Position numbers and translations under genes: made by a program
Shown: positions 1 to 11,600 of the stretch, in pieces
Layout: the number at the start of each line of letters is the position of its first letter
How positions within the stretch are numbered: the first letter of the stretch is position 1
The notes under the pieces: model-generated
The model's input: the letters and a program-made list of their open reading frames with translations, nothing else
What the model was told of the DNA's origin: nothing
Databases searched by the model: none
Origin: Carallia brachiata
Taxonomy: Eukaryota; Streptophyta; Magnoliopsida; Malpighiales; Rhizophoraceae
Assembly (NCBI GenBank): GCA_021464245.1
Contig: JADCRB010000016.1
Span: forward strand, 15,867,634 to 15,931,633
Length of the DNA stretch: 64,000 nucleotides
Direction: 5' to 3'

Positions 1-3000
1 CACAGAAGGACTCAGAAACCGCTTGCTTAAAGAGGGAATCAGTGACAACCTTGTCAAGGATTGTGAGCAGATCATGCTATCTGAGTTCTCTGATGTGCAA
101 AACCAACTTAAACTTCTTTGTGCGGAACGGTCCAGTTTGCTAGACACGTTAAGGCAGTTAGAGGTAACCTAAAAGCTGCAATGATGTGCATATAATGTTT
201 TTGATGGACTAATGTTTATCAAGCTGATACGATGTTTGGACAATCTGAATGTTTCGCCTCATATGTATAAAGGCCATAGTTTTCTATCCTTTTTTTTTGT
301 CATGTTCACAATGCCTGTCCTCTGATCAAGTCCCACTCCTGTACCTTGTTATTATTGGATATCATGTAAGCTTACGGATTCACGATATTGAGCTTTACTT
401 CTTTTCCTGGTATTCTGCTGATTTAAATCTGTGACACTGTTCACATGAAAATGATATCCATTGTGATCAAGATTCAAGGGGGCAAGAATTCACGAGATTT
501 CCTTCTTGTTTATGCAGGCAGCTAATATTGAAACTGAAACGTCTGTAATTACAGATGGTGAGTATCACCAACTGACAAAGCATGAATATTCAAGCTCAGG
601 GCGTGGGAAATATAGTGGTAAGGGCATGGATTACTTGAGCTTCTCGTTATTGACGCACTTCTTCATTGTTTTATTTAATTTTTTTTCCTGTAGACAATGT
701 AGTACTACTTGGCTGATCATTGGTAAGTGAAAATAGAAGAGGTTTCTGTAACATTTTGTGGAGTTGAAATAATTAAAACGCAGAAAGTTACCATTAAAAT
801 GAATTTCTTTTGGTTATTTCGTCTATCTTGTTTGTTCTTTAGGTAGAGAATGATTGTGCTTGCCATGATAATTCTTTTTTAAAAATTCCTATTCCTTGCT
901 CTGTCTGAATCTATCAAATCATCAATTACAACCACTTCATATAGCTTCCTTGTATTATTTTTCTCAGTGTTTTTTGAATTGCAGAATGGAGCACAACTGA
1001 ATCATCTGATGATATTGAAAAACATGATCTTGAGGAAGTTTCAGACGAAGATGAAGCCTCCTTTTATGACACAAAGAGTATTTTACTGAGCTGCCTGTAG
1101 CAAATGGGCCATTGAACGAAGTTGAGGACCATTGCACAGAACCTAATAAATATGATAATGAGGATAAAATGCACACAGAAAGGCAGGGTTGCAATTCTGG
1201 GTATCCACTAATTGTGAGGCGAAAGAAGCTTCCCGACCCAGTTGAGAAAGAAAAGGGGGTCAGTCTTTGGTCTATGATCAAAGACAATGTGGGAAAGGAT
1301 CTGACCCGAGTTTGTCTCCCTGTTTACTTTAATGAACCAATATCATCTCTTCAGAAGTGCTTTGAGGATTTAGAGTACTCCTATCTTTTGGATCAAGCTT
1401 ATGAACATGGAAAAGCGGTAAGATAGTAGTATTTTTGCTATGCTTTTGTGCTTCTTCTTTACTTTTTACTCTTTGCAATGTGTTTACCTTACTAAAATGT
1501 CTATGCTTGGAAGATTTAGCATGTTTTGTTCACTAAAATTCCAAATGACCTTGACAACCATTAAAGAGTAGATGACTTGTGTCTATATATGCCCAAAGAA
1601 ATTGTCCGGATTAGGACTAACCCTATTTTACATTACACGTTTTAATGAGTTATTTTGTTATTGGTGCTAGTAAGCGATATGTCTAATTAGTGCATTTGAG
1701 TGTTTCACATTTCACATTTCACAACTGGTCTCATTTCTATATTTGCTTGTTGTTCATGCAATTCCCCATTATGACATTGAGCATGCTGAGGTACTGTCTG
1801 ACATAGCATGAGCTGATAAAGCAGCATGATAAGCAATTTTCCTCATATCGAATAGAGTTAGATTAACATAATTTATTTGGAAGTCCGGTTAACTCCACAA
1901 ATACTTTTTAACTTTTGCATGTAAAAGTTTTTGTATTTGGCAGTTGGCCTATTGCTACAAAGCTCATCAGCTGGAGGATATATTTTTGAGCATGCAATAA
2001 ACAATGAATAGAACATTACAAAATCAATATGTATGCATTGATTATCCTCAAATCCTTCCATTTTAAGGAGTAATGGGCTTGTTCACAGCAATTTGCTGTC
2101 AAAAAGCAAAAGTCTCATTTCATAGCTAGCTGGCCTGACTGTTGGTTCCTGTGGGATTTTCTACAGGGGAACAGTCTTCTAAGGATCCTAAATGTAGTGG
2201 CTTTTGCTGTCTCTGGATATGCTTCCTCAGAAGGCCGGCACTGTAAACCCTTCAATCCTTTGCTAGGAGAAACCTACGAAGCTGATTATCCTGATAAAGG
2301 ACTTCGTTTCTTCTCTGAGAAGGTCAGTAACCCTTAACAGCTTAGGGTGTCTAAACTATCCTGCATTTACGATGAACTCATACTGATATGCCTTGACAGT
2401 GAACTCAACTGCTAGGCCTCTGGTTAAAGATATAATTGTCCTCTCTACATTGAAATGAATTGTCTAAGCGACTGGCTATTTTGCTCAGAAGAATAGGACT
2501 TAAGTTTTAGAGACGGCAAGATTACAATTTACAATTTATAAAAGAAATCTTTTCTGGGCATAGAAGCATGCAGGCTTATATTACCGAAATTCTATGGAAA
2601 TTTGCTCATCCGGAAATATTGTAATTCAGTACAGGCTTATATGGAGGGATTGTGACACTGGGGGACTGTTTTTGCAATTTAGATGACAGTTTGAGTTTAT
2701 ATAGGTCAGTCATCATCCAACTATTGTTGCCTGCCACTGTGAAGGCAGAGGATGGAAATTCTCGGGTGACAGCAACCTCCGCTCTAAATTTTGGGGGCAG
2801 TCCATTCAGCTTGAACCTGTCGGAGTTCTTACTCTAGAGTTTGATGACGGTGAAATATTCCAGTGGAGCAAGGTTTGCGCCCTCTACACGGCTCTGCTTT
2901 ATACAACACGTTTATATGAAACTTTTTTTTTTTAATGTTCTTGGGCTACTTTTTATAATCCCACTAAAAAGATAATTTATGCATGGTTACTTTTAGGTCA

Positions 3001-4083
3001 CAACAACCATTCACAATCTTATCCTTGGGAAAGTGTACTGCAATCACCATGGTATGATGCATATACGTGGTAATCAACAGTTTTCATGCAAACTGAAGTT
3101 CAAGGAATTATCTATCCTCGACCGAAATCCTCACCAGGTTACTAATCCAACTTTTGGTCATTATTGCACTAAGCAGCTTCATTTTGTATTACTTTAACTG
3201 TTGATAAAGATAAAAGCTATTCACTAGTCTGACTATCATTTATCTATGAGGTCTACATTACAGTTTTACTCATTGGCATAGGGTGAACCTTGTGGAATCC
3301 ATGAATGACCTTTTATTCTATTAGTCTGTTTATCATATTTTATTTTTCTCTTATCCATACAGGTTAATGGCTTTGTTGAAGATGTTTTGGGAAACAAAGT
3401 TGCCACATTATTTGGGAAGTGGGATGACAGCATGTACTATACTAATGGTGATAGGACTGGCAAACCAAAGGATGCCACCTTACTTTGGAAAAGCACCAAG
3501 CCGCCTTCTAATCTCACACGATACAACTTGACATCATTCGCCATCACACTAAATGAATTAACACCTGGACTGCAGGTAGAGATGATGTGTTATGTCAAAT
3601 TTAGAGCATGCATTTCCATTTTCCTCTTATGCATGTCTCGTTGTTTTATAGCTGTGTCTGATCCCGGGTATTTGATAACGGATTAAGGAGAAGCTCCCAC
3701 CAACGGATTCTAGGCTTAGACCGGACCAGAGGCATCTGGAGAATGGGGAATATGAAAAGGCAAATGCAGAGAAACAACGGTTGGAGAAGAGGCAAAGAAT
3801 GGTACTTTTCCATTGACCATGTATTATGAGTCTAGGAGATCATGTTAAACTAATTTTCATAGAATCTCCTTATATCCTTCTGTGTTTCACTCATCCTTTG
3901 CAGTCAAGAAAACTTCAAGAACATGGATGGAAGCCCAGATGGTTCCAGCAAGAGGATGAAAATGGGCCTTTCAAGTATGTAGGAGGATATTGGGAAGCAA
4001 GAGAGCACCGAAATTGGGATGGATGTCCAAATATATTTGGGGAATATAATGAAGATCTCACGCAATCGTCCGACAGGTCTTGA
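1..4083 (+). CDS. Oxysterol-binding protein-related protein (ORP), 3' part, frameshifted in this copy
   Basis: Plant ORPs move sterols and phosphoinositides between membranes at contact sites. Nine exons are readable: 1-163, 518-617, 985-1417, 2167-2322, 2705-2872, 2997-3137, 3363-3575, 3688-3801 and 3904-4083 (stop TGA). All joins are GT-AG and keep frame. The ORD lipid-binding domain runs from exon 3 to the end. It shows [13 protein letters not shown], the OSBP signature split across exons 4/5 (SEK|VSHHP), and a C-terminal [14 protein letters not shown]. The first two exons encode the acidic/helical linker that follows the PH domain in the ORP1/ORP2 group; that PH domain would lie left of the window. 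In exon 3 the frame breaks at the AAA run 1073-1075: upstream reads FYDTK and hits TAG at 1098, while downstream reads [12 protein letters not shown] in the next frame. One A is missing relative to the expected DTKEYF. Family call is sure; whether this allele works is not. Confidence 0.93.
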
Positions 4084-4800
4084 ATTTGACAAAGGTTTGT
4101 ATCCTGTTAAAACCTCAGCTAATGTTCATAGAAGTGGAATTGTAGTGTAGTCTTCTGGCTGTTATGTTGGGTAAGCTAATTCTTGTTGTGCAAGCAAAAT
4201 GCATGCTTGTACACTTGCCTAGTTGTTTATGCTTAGACACGAAATAAGCTTGAAAGGGCATCTCAGTGCATGAGGCTCTCGCATGTGTGAGGTTTAGGAA
4301 AGCATGATAGAAAGTAAAAACCATCCATTCTTGCTTGTGAAATTTGGCCTTTCCTTAATTTCAATTTATCAGAAAAGTAGGTTAAAAATTTTAATATGGC
4401 ATTTAAGTTTAATACTTTTATGAGTTCTGATTAAGTGTAATCTTTTGTATATTGTGCAGAAAGGTTGCCTTTGTACACAGTGGCTGGTCCTGCTTGTTCC
4501 AGCTTCTAGCCACTTGCCAAGATTTTTAGTGCAAGGTTGAGAAAATTTTCCAGGCCACATGCCTCTGAAGAATAATTTTCGTTTTCTTCTTCTTTTTCTT
4601 TTTTATTTTCCCTTTAATTTTTCCCTATTTATAGGTGATGAATATGATAGAGCCTACAATGGTAATATTTCCTTGTAGCATTCTTAATTGTCTGCTATAG
4701 GGTGTTGCTTTATGTAATCTACTCTCTCACATTTGTTACGGTAACTTGACATCGTTATAATGCTTCTGGGCCAATTAATAAGAGATTTTTTGGCCATTTG
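4084..4800 (+). other. Spliced 3' UTR of the ORP gene (inferred)
   Basis: Ten bases after the ORP stop there is a good donor (AAAG|GTTTGT, intron from 4095). A good acceptor follows at 4456-4459 (TTGTGCAG). This suggests a 3'-UTR intron of about 365 bp. The downstream stretch to roughly 4750-4800 is T-rich and holds no ORF. No canonical AATAAA was seen; AATTAATAA near 4774 could serve. Transcript evidence is needed to fix the end. Confidence 0.4.
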
Positions 4801-5247
4801 TTTCAATTACGTTTTAGCTGAATTTTTTTCTCTGCATTTTAGCTTACAAAAGCAGTATAAAGATAAAAAGCCAAAGGCCCAAAAAAGAAAAACCCAAAGA
4901 TTGAACAAAACACGTGGAGACCAAACAAAACTTTGAGACTTGAGACAAATATAAACGATGGGTTTGTTTGGGTCCGGATTGTTCTAAGCCCAATTTTTTG
5001 TGTTTTCAGGTTCTAATTTATTTTTTGAGAAGAATATGGGCTGAGTTTGTAAAGACTTTAAGCCCAAATCTTGGGCTAACTAATAATGAGAAGAAAATTT
5101 GATTTTTTTTGTTGGGCTGTTGGAGGGTCTAAAGCCCATGAAGGGGGATAGAGAATTCCCACTTCCCTCCCCTTTGTTTAGGTGGCCAGCTGTGCTATAC
5201 AGTTGAGAAGTAGACAGCGCACATAGCATAGACATTCAAAAATAAGA

Positions 5248-5383
5248 TTGTCGGAGGTTGAGTATTTGTTTAGTGATTAAGGAAAAAGTTCTCAACTATT
5301 AGGTGGAGGTTTAATTCTTACCAACCTCGTTTTCCCTCCCTTTATATATCTAATAAGCTTATTGTCAACCAAAAAATAATAAT
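5248..5383 (+). mobile_element. SINE-like retroposon
   Basis: A short element has a tRNA-like box A (TTTAGTGATTAAGG, about 5269-5282) and, some 30 bp further on, a box-B-like GGAGGTTTAATTCTTAC. These match the internal pol III promoter layout of plant SINEs. It ends in an A-rich AATAATAAT tail. The 7-bp AATAAGA occurs just before (5241-5247) and just after (5384-5390), consistent with a target-site duplication. It has no coding capacity. Confidence 0.55.
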
Positions 5384-5855
5384 AATAAGAGCATCTGTAT
5401 CGCATCAAGATGGCCTCCATCCATTTAATGGAGTCTTAATTGAAAGTGAGCTAAAGATACACGCGCATTTGATGGTGCTCCCCTGCCGTTTCGTGGTCTA
5501 TTGCATAGGCAGCTCATTAATTTCCTGTTTATTTATACAAATGGTTGTCTATATATTAGTTCTTATTTTAGTATTTGTTGTACCAAGATAGGTCATACTT
5601 GAGGATTCATGACAAATGGCCTTCTTTCTCCATATTCGAAAATAATTTTAACCCGCAATCACAAGATTTATAACAAAATATAATTGGAAACAATTATGTT
5701 CAACAGAAGAGGTTTGAACTTTAAATATAATAAAAGAAGGAACACAATTACTACGTATATTCTATTGAGCACCAAATTTATAAACTTGAGGCTGAGGACT
5801 GATGAAGACAAACGTTTAGAACCCATGAATGATGGTGCTAACAGAGAGCAGCACC

Positions 5856-6072
5856 TCGCCATATTAAATCATACTTGACTATTTAAGGATCACCTTTTTT
5901 TTTTTTTTTTTTGATGACAGCAACAAGAAAAGGAGAAAAAAACTAGAAACCCCAGAAACAAGAGCAGATCGCCATATTAAATCATACTAGACTATTTAAG
6001 GGTCAATTTTTTTTTTTTTTTATGACAAGAGCAACAAGAAAAGGAGAAAAAACCTAGAAACCCCAGAAACAA
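5856..6072. repeat. Tandem duplication of a 113-bp unit with poly-T
   Basis: Two adjacent copies (from 5856 and from 5969) share TCGCCATATTAAATCATAC, then ACTATTTAAGG, a run of 14-18 T, then CAACAAGAAAAGGAGAAAAA and CTAGAAACCCCAGAAAC. They differ at only a few bases apart from T-run length, so the duplication is fairly recent. No gene overlaps it. Confidence 0.8.
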
Positions 6073-6747
6073 AAAAGAAACAAATTAGCCAGAGGAATGT
6101 CGATTCTAATCAGATTCCGGTGAAGAAACAAGAAAAGGATCACTTGACACGACTTAGGCTGATCAATAAAGATGAAAAAAACGATTTGACTTAGTTTATT
6201 GTGCAGGTGGCACCTAATATAAGAAGGGAAAGTTACGTAGGAAAGTAATAATACGTATAAAATTAATATATAAAGATTAAGTTTCTTAAATTGTAAAAAA
6301 AATATATATTAAATTTTAAAAAATAAATAAATTATTATATTAATTATATATCATTTTATATATTACCGATCGTGAAACTGTATAATAATGTCTGTTTAAG
6401 AAATATGGATGGAATTTCTAGAAAGTGACAAAAATACTAGAGTATGTACCCACGTGTATCGATCTCTCTTTTTTCGACATGAACGTGTATCGATCTTATC
6501 CATTGCACATTTAATTCTTGAAATTGACATCCCACCAACGAAGACTTAAAAAGTACCGTTTATTTTAATTTTTTTTAAATAGGTATAATTTATTTATAAG
6601 TTTAATTATATAATAAGTAGAGTTTATTTAAATAAAAAAATTAAAAATAATATTTAAATAATATTAGATTATAAGTTAATTTTATTTATTAAAAAATAAA
6701 AATTAGTAAATACCATAACTAAAAACTCATTATATATTATATGAAGT

Positions 6748-7265
6748 GATTAATACCATATTATCTTAAATTTTTTAAGATTTTTTTAATCCAATCTTAC
6801 ATTAATTTTTATTTTTATTTTAGTCTTATAACTATAATTTTAACTGTAATTAATTTTTCATGGACAAAAGTGTCAGTCAAAATATTAAAATATATATTAA
6901 AATATGTATTGTACGAAACTTGATGTTGTGCAGTGTTATGCAACTTGATTAACACCCAATCTTGTGTTTAGGTCTCTTAACCCAAACCCATGATTCATCT
7001 GGTAGAGGTTCACAAACATGCAACTCAGTATCCTCTGTCCAACTCATAGCTTAGCCTACACTAGATTCACATGTAGGCCTACGCTTACACTGAAACCTTT
7101 TAGCTTTATATTTTTTAAATGTATATTTTAGCATTTTGACTAACACGTCGTTGACGTAGAACTTAATTGTAACTGAAACTATATTACAAGACTAAATAAA
7201 AATAAGAAAAATATAAGACTAGATTAAAAAAATTTAAAAAGATTTAAATGAAATGATGTTAATTC
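6748..7265. mobile_element. Long-inverted-repeat element (MITE or foldback type)
   Basis: About 155 bp at 6748-6905 reappears in inverted, diverged form at about 7105-7265. The shared blocks are the TAATCYARTCTTA stretch, the TTTTATTTAGTCTT stretch, a TAACTGTAATTAA-like block and GTCAAAATRYTAAAATAT. The 200-bp centre is unrelated and non-coding. Arm-loop-arm structure of this length fits a Mutator-like or foldback MITE. Exact ends and a target-site duplication could not be fixed. Confidence 0.55.
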
Positions 7266-8645
7266 TATTATAAATCCTTGTAAAAGATTCTCCTTTGAAG
7301 AAGATGATTTTATTTTCAGCTTACATGATTGCTTCTTGTTTATTAAAAAAGTGGTACTCCAAGGTCCAAATTATTTTCTCCGCTTGGGAAATATCGAGCA
7401 AGAGAGGCCAGAGAGAAATCAGTCATGACCATCTTTTCATCAGTAAGAGAGACAGAAGGGATAAGTACGCAGATTGTCATGTTATTATCAGTTTAAGAAA
7501 TAAATTGTCTAAATCGTTAGTTGTTCGAATTAGATAAATGATTGCTTTCTCAAGTTGCTTCCTAAGCTATAGAGGCAAAGCCGACTACACGTGTAATGTA
7601 AAGGAAGTTTTCACGGAATATAGGGGCATTAATGTTGGTGTATGCCGGGTCTATGAACTGTGGCCCAAATGCATCGTTTTAAAGATCAAGACATGATGAC
7701 CCAAACTAGATGTGATAGTTGGCAATTTATCCTTTCAATTAAAAGATATGAGATTTGATATTTAATTTTCTTCTTGTCAGTTTCTTTTTTTTATGTTGTT
7801 AGACTATCTCTCCTGAGACTGGTGGCTGGTGGGCATTGGAACACAGAATTCTTGAGGTTGACAAAAGTTATTGATGATTAGATGCAACAGCAAACAGAAA
7901 CCAGTTAATCAGTGAAAGGACAGCGATCGCTTATCTAGATAGCGTATATTGTTTTAAGATGACGGTACAATCAATCTCATGCAACTATTGCATAACGTAG
8001 TCCATTTCAGAAGCAGACAGGAGCCAGCTTCTACTCATCTGCATGTGTTCACAGTTAACTAACCCAATGTTATGCATAAAGACTGAGTGTGTCATATTAT
8101 AAGTAATGTGATTTATCATGTTAAGCTCTTGGTCTTAAAATCAAAGGATGAAATCCAAGCATAGAGTAAGCAAACAAAACTTTTTAAGAAATTCTTAAAG
8201 TTACTAATTTTAAAGGGCGAGTCTTGGCCTAACATCTATGTAAAAAAACAGAATCCCCATTATCCATAGAGTGAAAAAAATCTAGATATGTTTTAAATAA
8301 TTAACTTTCAATTTCGATCATAGTTATTTGTGTTACCAAGGAAGCAACTAACTTATCACAAAAAAGAAAAGAATAATCTAAGAACCAAGTCCCGATAGTA
8401 GATGCAATAGATTCTCCCAGTAACATTACAAACACTAATTTAATTATTGTTGCCTATTATACATGTGGAAATGAAACAAGTCTATCTTTTGTTGTGTTAA
8501 AAAAAAGACCCACTGTATTGTGATTTTTTGTTGCTCCCTTTCCATGGATTTTGTGCATATAGAGATTGGGATCTAATTAAGAAAGCAGAACAAATAGCAA
8601 GATGAAATCTACAAATTAATTAAAGTGAAAAATTCTCCTTAATTA
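7266..8645. other. Intergenic, 3' side of the transporter gene
   Basis: No supportable gene. The small ORF at 7295-7537 has no recognisable motif. About 8460-8645 probably holds the 3' UTR of the minus-strand transporter gene; no clear polyadenylation signal was identified. Confidence 0.5.
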
Positions 8646-11600
8646 TCAATGGCCATCGGGCCCATCAATTTCCTCCAGTTCAATTCCCTTCTCAGCAAGC
8701 CTGTTATCCTTGTAGACATACCATTGAGCACAAACCAAATATACTACCAAGTTCACTCCACTCAAAATTGCCAACAGCCAATAGAAATTGTAAAGCTTTC
8801 CTTGGTTCAGATTATTTGTTAGCCAAGGATGTTTAGCTGTCACCCTGTGCACTATACTAACCAATAATGAGCTGACAAAAAACCCAAGTGAAAGTGTGCT
8901 TAAAAACAGTCCAGTGCTCATAGTCTTCATTCCTTTGGGGCACTCTCTTAAGAAGAAATCAAGCTGCCCAATATAAGTAAATGCCTCACCAGAGCCCAAA
9001 AAGAAAAATTGTGGGACCAGCCAGAACACACTCAATGGGATCACAGCCGTTCGATTATCGGTCAAACCGTGTGATCGTGCGGCTCTCAGTCTCTTCAATT
9101 CTGTGAGTGCGGCCGCTAACATTGCAAAAATTGAGAACACAAGGCCAACCCCAATACGTTGCAGTGGGCTTACCCCTTGTGGGTGCTTGAGCAATTTTCT
9201 TGCAATTGGAACAATAATTCGGTCATAAACTGGCGTCGTCAACAGAATGCTGCCGACAAAGAACACTGTTAGAGAAGCTGGCGGTACTTGGAAAGATTTT
9301 CCTATGTGACGGTCCATGGTGGTGGCTTGTGACACAGAGAATGTGGTCATTTGGGCATAGACAGTCCAAAACATAATGTTTGTAGCCCAAATTGGTAGCA
9401 TTCTAATGACCAATTTCACTTCTTCGACGTCGGTTAACGTTGATAAATTCCAATTGTTTATTTTGCTGGCTTCTGGGTCCCTAATCGCTGCTTTATCCAA
9501 GAATCTGCAATGCAATCGATACACATGAAGCCAAATATTTTAGTAGTGAAGACAAATATTTTGTAGGCTAATTTGATCGTATTGTATTCCTATTGTGCAG
9601 TTCTAATTAAAATTTTGTTTTGTGTAAGTATTCTCATTACTTTTACGTCAGATCTGTGTACGAATTTGAGTGACATTAATACAATGATTTTCTACGTTGA
9701 AAAAAAAAATGAAGACAAATAATTGTAAGATGTGGACAAGGACATGGGGAAATTAAAGGCCAATGCATATGCTCCTGTTTTCCTTTGTAGTAACATGACA
9801 TAACATAGTCCAGCTAAAACAGCTTTGAACCATGTGCAATTTACACTGAAATACGTTGCGTTAAGAGGGGCACTCTAAGTGAAAATGTTGGTGAGATTCA
9901 ACTGGGCAAAAGTATGTGAATGTGACTGAGAAATGGATGCCGAAGGGAAGAATCATCAGAATAGACAAAAAAGACAGATTTTCATTCTCTCTATTAAATT
10001 AATCAAATAAGGAGAATCATCAATTTGACATTAAATTCATATTGCACTTTTATAGCTAATAGATGTATATTTATGCCCTATGGTTGATTGCAACATCAAA
10101 AGAATTAAGTGTGATTAATAGTTGAAATAGTACAATAAATACATAATCATATTTATAGCGTGTGAAATTGACAGTAACTTTACAGCATGGTTGTAAAAAG
10201 GGGATTAGACCGGTTGATCCGATCGGTTCAATCAGTAATCAGTTGGGAGTCCGGTCCGGTTAAAGATAAAATTTTCACAAGACTCGGACCGATTAAAATT
10301 GCTAAGAACCTCACCGGTCAAAATGGTTCAAGCCAATAAAAAATTCATAAATTATAATTTAATTCTAAAGTTTATTTAAATTATAATTTAAGTTATAAAT
10401 TTAATTAAAACTTTCAATTTAGTTTTAATTTTATCAAAACTTAATTTGACATTAAATTCATATTGCACTTTTATAGCTAATAGATGTATATTTATGCCCT
10501 ATGGTTGATTGCAACATCAAAAGAATTAAGTGTGATTAATAGTTGAAATAGTACAATACATACATAATCATATTTATAGCGTGTGAAATTGACAGTAACT
10601 TTACAGCATGGTTGTAAAAACGTGACCGGACCGACCGGTCCGATCGGTTTAATCAGTGATCGGTTGGGGATCTGGTCCGATCAAAGATAAAATTTTCACA
10701 AAACTCGGACCGATTAAAATTGTTAATAACCTCACCGGTCAAACTGGTTCAAGACAAATCAAAAATTCATAAATTATAATTTAATTCTAAAGTTTATTTA
10801 AATTATAATTTGAGTTATAAATTTAATTAAAACATTCAATTTAATCTTTAAAATTAAAAATATTAATATTTAATCACTATATATAATATTATTTTTAATT
10901 ACTTATATATATATATAATTAAATTTCAATTTAACTGATTAAATTTTGACTGATTAATATTTTTAATGTTAATAACTGACCTAATTCTTCTAACCTTACT
11001 TTACAGTTATATCCTTGGGGGGAAAAAAAAACGAGGAGCAGATTAGGGGACAGAGAGATGCAGGCATTGCATGGTGGGCCCAAGAATAACAAAACAAGAA
11101 ATGGGCCTGATTCGTAATATTGCTCCAGAATCCAATAATATGACTCCATATTTGTCCGCGTCATATCCTATGTCCCTGCCAACGTTTCTGTCCTTCGATT
11201 GTAAGATATTTTCTAAAGATGAGAACTGAATGGTAAATCGGTTAAGTTAGACATGGGATACAGACATCTAACATAATGCTGATGCTCGCTAGCTTCCCTC
11301 CCAGGCATGGCTTGGATTTATGTTTTAAAGTAAGAATTTTAGTATGTAAATTAATTTTAAATAATAATAAAATAATTATATAATTTATTTAAAAATATTT
11401 AATAATTAATTTTTTTTAATTTTAATTATTCAACAATTAATATTATTGTATTACTACTTTATTACTATTTAAACATTATTAACTAATATTTCCCTTCACA
11501 TACATATATTCACATACATATAGCTCATATGATCTCAACATATATATATATATATATATCGCTCACGTAATATGATCTCAAAATTTGGTGTCAATTTCAA

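Noticed and set aside
694..721. A possible small ORP exon between acceptor TTTCCTGTAG and donor TTG|GTAAGTG
   Set aside because: It introduces an in-frame stop, whereas joining 617 directly to 985 gives [18 protein letters not shown] in frame.
964..1287. Minus-strand 107-aa ORF
   Set aside because: Antisense shadow of the ORP exon.
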